Source: Anisakis pegreffii (lineage: Eukaryota > Nematoda > Chromadorea > Rhabditida > Anisakidae). From it: a stretch of DNA of 64,000 nt. Of this stretch, positions 63,848-64,000 are shown piece by piece; the stretch's first letter is position 1, and each line of letters opens with the position of its first letter. Under the pieces are notes generated by a model that saw nothing but the letters and a program-made list of their open reading frames with translations, did no database searches and was not told where the DNA came from. The stretch lies in NCBI GenBank assembly GCA_035041965.1, contig JAPYMA010000242.1, forward strand, positions 1 through 64,000. The letters are read 5' to 3'. A program made the position numbers and the translations under genes.

Positions 63848-64000
63848 TTCTCAAATCGGTAGTGTTTTGCTCGAGGGGACAGTAATGTCTTCAATCGGTT
63901 GTCCCAATCATGCGAGCAATTGAAAGTGTCTAAATTTGTGGTGAAGATGAAAAAGCGTAATATTTTGCCACTGCTTAAAATTCCGTACTATTCTATAGGC

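Noticed and set aside
1..64000. tRNA, rRNA, spliced-leader RNA genes or CRISPR arrays
   Set aside because: No cloverleaf with matching A/B boxes, no rRNA-like conserved blocks, no SL1-like leader and no regularly spaced identical repeats were seen by eye; a covariance-model scan could still find small RNAs.

Overview
This is a 64 kb window of AT-rich animal nuclear DNA, almost certainly from a nematode. Every convincing gene is cut by GT-AG introns, most with short TTTCAG or TTTAAG acceptors. The gene set fits a worm: a catalytically dead ADAR of the ADR-1 kind, an EGL-4-type cGMP-dependent protein kinase, a nematode-style SLC22 transporter and a Dsn1/KNL-3-like kinetochore protein. Two start codons lie just downstream of acceptor-like sites that could take a spliced leader. 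I see no bacterial operons, rRNA, tRNA or CRISPR array. I assembled the exon models by hand from reading frame and splice phase; the long models keep phase at every junction except in the transporter.

Layout. (1) 33-2172, plus strand: Dsn1/KNL-3-like kinetochore subunit, possibly continuing off the left edge. (2) 4707-14612, plus: an adr-1-like gene of about 920 codons with four dsRNA-binding domains and a deaminase domain that has lost the catalytic Glu and all three zinc ligands. One of its introns carries a near-perfect 25-bp hairpin. (3) 14613-33646: about 19 kb with no strong gene, one weak two-exon candidate (18770-19244), several old direct repeats and an odd GC-rich island. (4) 33647-42817, plus: a 15-exon cGMP-dependent protein kinase whose introns hold a degenerate piggyBac element, a MITE and islands of short GC-rich repeats. 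(5) 44011-49372, plus: an 11-exon, 638-residue coiled-coil protein with a Ser/Thr-rich head and a basic tail; not recognised. (6) 50734-56332, minus, convergent with the previous gene: an SLC22/organic-cation-transporter-like gene with one unresolved splice junction and one motif I cannot find. (7) 56333-64000: gene-poor, with three weak candidate exons and a long (TA)n tract near the right edge.

The genes do not form one pathway; this looks like an ordinary piece of chromosome with independent transcription units. The most interesting signals are the four-dsRBD inactive ADAR together with a long intronic hairpin in the same gene, and the mobile-element-rich introns of the kinase gene.
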